Shown piece after piece: positions 60,471 through 64,000 of a stretch of DNA of 64,000 nt (positions within the stretch are counted from its first letter, which is position 1; the number at the start of each line of letters is the position of its first letter). Where the stretch lies: positions 248,001 through 312,000 of the forward strand of contig CABZDR010000001.1 in the NCBI GenBank assembly GCA_902524535.1. Direction: 5' to 3'. The notes beneath the pieces are model-generated. The model searched no databases. It worked only from the letters and a program-made list of their open reading frames with translations, and was not told the DNA's origin. A program made the position numbers and the translations under genes. The DNA is from an uncultured Pelagibacteraceae bacterium. Its GTDB lineage: Bacteria > Pseudomonadota > Alphaproteobacteria > Pelagibacterales > Pelagibacteraceae.

Positions 60471-61802
60471 ATGACTATATATGCACTAGCATCTGGATCA
60501 GGGATTTCTGGCGTTGCTGTAATTCGAGTTTCTGGTGATAACGTTAAAAGGGTTATAAAATTGCTAACAGGGAAGGAACTTCCATCTCCTAGAGTGGCTA
60601 CTCTTCGAAAAATAAACAATATCAATACGTCTGAATTAATTGATGAAGGTATAATTATATGGTTTCCTGGCCCTGAGAGCTATACAGGTGAAGATATGGC
60701 CGAGTTTCATGTGCATGGTGGTAAAGCAGTCATTTTAGCTATTCAAAATCAGATTTCTAGAATTGAAAATTGTCGACTGGCAGAACCAGGTGAATTCACA
60801 AGGCTTGCTTTTCAAAATGGTAAAATAAATTTATTAAAAGCTGAAAGCATAGCCGATTTAATTTCTGCAGAAACTGAAATCCAAAGATTACAAGCTGTTA
60901 AGATAATGCAAGGAAAGTCTTCAGATAAATTTAACGAGCTAAGAGAGAAATTAATAAAGGTTTTATCTTACGTAGAGGCTAAAATAGACTTCCCAGACGA
61001 AGATTTACCTGAAGACAAAATAAAACAGATTAGAAATAATTCGAGTAACGTTTTATATGAAATTACAAAAATTTTAAATGATCAAAAAGTTGGAGAAATA
61101 GTTCGCGAAGGTTTTAGAATTGCTATTGTCGGTCCAACAAATGCGGGAAAATCAAGCTTATTAAATAATTTGGCTAACAGGGAAGTGGCAATAGTCTCAG
61201 AAATTGCTGGAACTACAAGGGATGTAATTGAAACGCATTTAAATATTGACGGTTATCCAGTTGTTATTTCTGATACTGCAGGAATAAGAGAGTCAATGGA
61301 CGAGATTGAAAAAAAAGGTATCAAGTTATCACTAAAAAAAGCCGAGAAAGCTGATTTAAAGCTAGTCGTCGTTGATGCTAGAAATATCGATTTAAGCGGT
61401 TTTTTGAATGATTTATTAAAAGGTAATGCAATATTAGTTGTAAATAAGTCTGATTTATTGAAAGAAAAATTGCATTCAGAAATTACTAAATTTAAACATG
61501 TTTTGATTTCACTCAAAAAAAATTCGAATATCGAGAAATTAATTTTAGAAATAAAAAATAATTTGAAAGATAAATTTATCTTTGATGAAGATATTTTAAT
61601 TACCAGGGAAAGGCATAGACAACATTTAATGCAGTGTTCTGATCATCTAAAAAGTTTTTTACAGAAAAATGATAAAAAGGATTTTGACAAAGCCGCAGAA
61701 GATCTTAGGCTAGCCACAAGGCACTTAGGCATGATTGTTGGAAAAGTTGACGTTGAGGAGATATTAGGTAGTATTTTCAACGATTTCTGTATTGGTAAAT
61801 AA
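60471..61802 (+). CDS. mnmE: tRNA modification GTPase MnmE
   Basis: 443-aa protein that with MnmG places the carboxymethylaminomethyl group on wobble U34. N-terminal THF-binding domain (IYALASGSGISGVAVIRVSG), central helical part, and inserted G domain with GPTNAGKSSLLN, IVSEIAGTTRDVIE, DTAGIRE and NKSD. It ends in the conserved CIGK (440-443) with the functional Cys. mnmG follows 65 bp later. Confidence 0.97.
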   Translation: MTIYALASGSGISGVAVIRVSGDNVKRVIKLLTGKELPSPRVATLRKINNINTSELIDEGIIIWFPGPESYTGEDMAEFHVHGGKAVILAIQNQISRIENCRLAEPGEFTRLAFQNGKINLLKAESIADLISAETEIQRLQAVKIMQGKSSDKFNELREKLIKVLSYVEAKIDFPDEDLPEDKIKQIRNNSSNVLYEITKILNDQKVGEIVREGFRIAIVGPTNAGKSSLLNNLANREVAIVSEIAGTTRDVIETHLNIDGYPVVISDTAGIRESMDEIEKKGIKLSLKKAEKADLKLVVVDARNIDLSGFLNDLLKGNAILVVNKSDLLKEKLHSEITKFKHVLISLKKNSNIEKLILEIKNNLKDKFIFDEDILITRERHRQHLMQCSDHLKSFLQKNDKKDFDKAAEDLRLATRHLGMIVGKVDVEEILGSIFNDFCIGK

Positions 61803-61867
61803 CATCGATACTTACTTAATTTTAATTCAAATCTTGTAAATATTTTAATCGATTATAAGTTTAAAGG

Positions 61868-63739
61868 ATGAAAAAAGATTTATCGTTTGAAGTAGTCGTT
61901 ATTGGTGGTGGACACGCTGGCTGTGAAGCTGCTGCTGCTTCTGCCCGTTTGGGAGTTAAAACCGCCTTGTTTACGCATAACAAAAATACGATAGGAGAAA
62001 TGTCCTGTAACCCTGCTATCGGTGGATTAGGCAAAGGTCATCTTGTAAGAGAAATAGATGCACTAGATGGTGTTATGGGTGAGGTTGCTGACAAGTCAGG
62101 AATACAATTTAGGTTATTGAATAGAAGTAGAGGTCCAGCAGTTAGAGGTCCACGAACTCAGTCAGATAGATCGTTATATCGTAAATTTATGCAAGAAAAA
62201 CTTGTAAACTACTGTAATTTAAGCATTTTTTCTGACCCTGTAATTAAATTTATTTTTATAAATAACTCTATAAGTGGTTTTTTAACATTAAAAGGAAATA
62301 AGGTAATCTGTAAAAAGTTAATCTTAACCACTGGTACTTTTTTAAATGGATTGATACATATTGGCGATAAAAAGATACCAGCAGGAAGATTTAATGAAAA
62401 ACCAAGCACAGGTTTAAGTGAACAATTAGCAAAATATAAATTCAAAATTGGAAGGCTTAAAACTGGTACACCTCCTAGATTAGATTCCAGAACAATAAAT
62501 TTTGATATTTTAGAAAAACAAGATGCAGACAAAGATCCATATTTTTTTTCATTCTTAACTAAAGAGAATTTTAATAAACAAGTGTCGTGTTCAATGACTT
62601 ACACAAACGAAAAGGTTCACAAAATAATTGAAAAAAATCTATCTAAGAGCGCGATGTATTCTGGTAATATTAAAGGTGTAGGACCAAGATACTGTCCATC
62701 CATAGAGGACAAAATAGTTAAATTTTCAGAAAAAAACAGACATCAAATATTTTTGGAGCCTGAAGGCCTTAATGACCACACAATATACCCAAATGGGATC
62801 TCAACATCACTGCCAGAGGAGGTTCAATATGAAATACTGAACAATATCAATGGTTTAGAAAATGTTAAAGTAATTAGGCCAGGATACGCGATAGAATATG
62901 ACTATATTGATCCCCGAGAACTATTATTAACCTTAGAAACAAAAAAAATTAAAAATTTATTTTTGGCTGGTCAAATTAATGGGACAACTGGCTATGAGGA
63001 GGCTGCAGCTCAAGGACTTATAGCCGGGATAAATGCTGCTTTATCTCTGAAAAACTCAGAACCTTTCATCCTTGATAGATCTGATGCATATATTGGTGTC
63101 ATGATTGATGATCTTGTTACTAAAGGGGTTGCTGAACCTTACAGAATGTTTACATCACGTGCTGAGTATAGATTAAGCTTAAGGTCAGATAATGCCGATT
63201 TAAGATTAACACAAAAAGGAGTTAAGATTGGCTTAATATCTGATCATAGACGTAATATTTTTGAGGATAAATTTCAAAAATTAAGCAAAATATCATTCCA
63301 AATGGCAAATTTAAATATATCCCCGTCAAAAGCCTCTAAATTTGGTATCAAAATTTCGAAGGATGGTGTTTTCAGGTCTTCTGAGGAGATTTTAACTCAA
63401 AAAGATGTTGATATGACAAAAATAAGGGAAATTTGGCCTGAAATTAAAGATTATGGAGTTGAGATCGATGACCAAATTGAGATTAATGCTCATTACAGAG
63501 GATATTTAAAGAAGCAAAAAGCTGACATTTTAGCTTTTAAAAGAGATGAGAATTTATCTATTCCAGATAATATTGATTATGATCAGTTTTCAGGTCTATC
63601 TAATGAGGTGAAGTCGAAATTTAAGGAAATTAGGCCAAAAACAATAGGTCAGGCATTAAGAATTGACGGAATTACCCCTGCAGCAGCATATATTTTGTTG
63701 TCACATCTAAAAAGAAAGTCTATTAAGCATATAGCTTAA
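61868..63739 (+). CDS. mnmG: tRNA uridine 5-carboxymethylaminomethyl modification enzyme MnmG
   Basis: 623-aa FAD protein, partner of MnmE. FAD site [63 protein letters not shown]-like segment (here [20 protein letters not shown]), [10 protein letters not shown], and [16 protein letters not shown] are present. The helical C-terminus ends with [20 protein letters not shown], the tRNA-binding tip. Stop TAA shares one base with the rsmG ATG (63739). Confidence 0.97.
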   Translation: MKKDLSFEVVVIGGGHAGCEAAAASARLGVKTALFTHNKNTIGEMSCNPAIGGLGKGHLVREIDALDGVMGEVADKSGIQFRLLNRSRGPAVRGPRTQSDRSLYRKFMQEKLVNYCNLSIFSDPVIKFIFINNSISGFLTLKGNKVICKKLILTTGTFLNGLIHIGDKKIPAGRFNEKPSTGLSEQLAKYKFKIGRLKTGTPPRLDSRTINFDILEKQDADKDPYFFSFLTKENFNKQVSCSMTYTNEKVHKIIEKNLSKSAMYSGNIKGVGPRYCPSIEDKIVKFSEKNRHQIFLEPEGLNDHTIYPNGISTSLPEEVQYEILNNINGLENVKVIRPGYAIEYDYIDPRELLLTLETKKIKNLFLAGQINGTTGYEEAAAQGLIAGINAALSLKNSEPFILDRSDAYIGVMIDDLVTKGVAEPYRMFTSRAEYRLSLRSDNADLRLTQKGVKIGLISDHRRNIFEDKFQKLSKISFQMANLNISPSKASKFGIKISKDGVFRSSEEILTQKDVDMTKIREIWPEIKDYGVEIDDQIEINAHYRGYLKKQKADILAFKRDENLSIPDNIDYDQFSGLSNEVKSKFKEIRPKTIGQALRIDGITPAAAYILLSHLKRKSIKHIA

Positions 63740-64000
63740 TGGATCAAATAAATTTAAATTCATATTCAAAAATTTCAAATTTTAATGTTTCACGTGAAAC
63801 TTGTAATGAGTTAGAAAGCTTCATTTCTTTGATTCAACAAAAAAATGAGGAAATTAACATAATAAGCAAAAAAAACTCAAAGAAAGATGATATTAGACAA
63901 CGTCATGTAATAGATTCAGCACAAATCGTTGATTTTGTTGATATAAATAGTAATACAACCTATGATTTAGGTTCTGGGGCAGGGTTGCCAGGAATTGTCG
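63739..64000 (+). CDS. rsmG: 16S rRNA (guanine527-N7)-methyltransferase RsmG (3' part missing)
   Basis: Partial gene running off the right edge (87 full codons). It begins [20 protein letters not shown] and contains FISLIQQKNEEINIISK, RHVIDSAQIVDFV and the SAM-binding YDLGSGAGLPGIV at the break. RsmG methylates G527 of 16S rRNA. It is coupled to mnmG by a 1-bp overlap. The codons for NVSRET coincide with a parS-like DNA site. parA and parB often follow rsmG; they would lie beyond the window. Confidence 0.95.
   Translation, partial: MDQINLNSYSKISNFNVSRETCNELESFISLIQQKNEEINIISKKNSKKDDIRQRHVIDSAQIVDFVDINSNTTYDLGSGAGLPGIV
63786..63801. promoter_or_regulatory. parS centromere-like site within rsmG
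   Basis: TGTTTCACGTGAAACT matches the ParB-binding consensus TGTTTCACGTGAAACA at 15 of 16 positions. The 14-bp core gtttcacgtgaaac is a perfect palindrome. It lies inside the rsmG reading frame about 8 kb from the predicted oriC. parS sites in this gene are known in other bacteria. Confidence 0.9.

Overview
The window is a gene-dense, AT-rich piece of an alphaproteobacterial chromosome. It most resembles the SAR11 clade (Candidatus Pelagibacter-like). The reasons are strong A/T codon bias, near-zero intergenic space, many 1-11 bp gene overlaps, no insertion sequences, and the origin-proximal gene order typical of Alphaproteobacteria. This assignment rests on gene content and composition seen here, not on a database search.

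Layout. 1-11024: partial ccmC, hspQ, septation gene ispZ with a DUF2794 gene, a Bax-inhibitor-like membrane protein, aldo/keto reductase, IalB-like secreted protein, argG, two small membrane proteins, a photolyase-type FAD protein, orphan secreted or membrane proteins, a fasciclin protein, and an FG-GAP/UnbV protein that overlaps a DUF4174-like gene and a 43-residue DUF2256 zinc-finger gene. 11069-14123: an accessory island with an orphan 367-aa gene, a 20-bp tandem repeat, a GC-rich structured leader, and a three-gene operon (unknown protein, GIY-YIG nuclease protein, Cas4/RecB-like PD-(D/E)XK nuclease). The island separates DUF2256 from a cryptochrome/photolyase gene. 14150-35631: photolyase homologue, SDR, PQQ-type sugar dehydrogenase, ybbA/ybbP ABC system divergent from tesA, MBL hydrolase, hemC-hemD-mscS-yggT-folD, tsaD, a SPINDLY-like glycosyltransferase, EVE protein, acs, and a DUF4212/solute symporter pair. 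35646-44884: rpe, heparinase-like, purH, pterin dehydratase, tRNA-Gly(GCC), LON-domain protein, UbiH-like monooxygenase, ftsK, lolA, GNAT.

44881-64000 is the origin region. The histidine operon hisBHAFE-hinT, hslVU, Smr, Tim44-like, fxsA, secB, dnaQ, coaE, aroE, maf and ppsR read leftward or flank the left side. hemE, hemH, hemJ, rho, mnmE, mnmG and rsmG read rightward. The 282-bp gap between ppsR and hemE (55522-55803) is the likely chromosomal replication origin. It has a DnaA box, and its gene neighbours match those I recall for the Caulobacter/Rickettsia origin. A near-perfect parS site lies inside rsmG about 8 kb away.

Functionally the window is mostly housekeeping: tetrapyrrole synthesis (hemC, D, E, H, J), histidine and arginine synthesis, acetate activation and probable uptake, proteostasis (hslVU, secB, hspQ), and replication or segregation. 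The most unusual content is the nuclease island, two atypical photolyase-family proteins, and the replication/segregation cis-elements.
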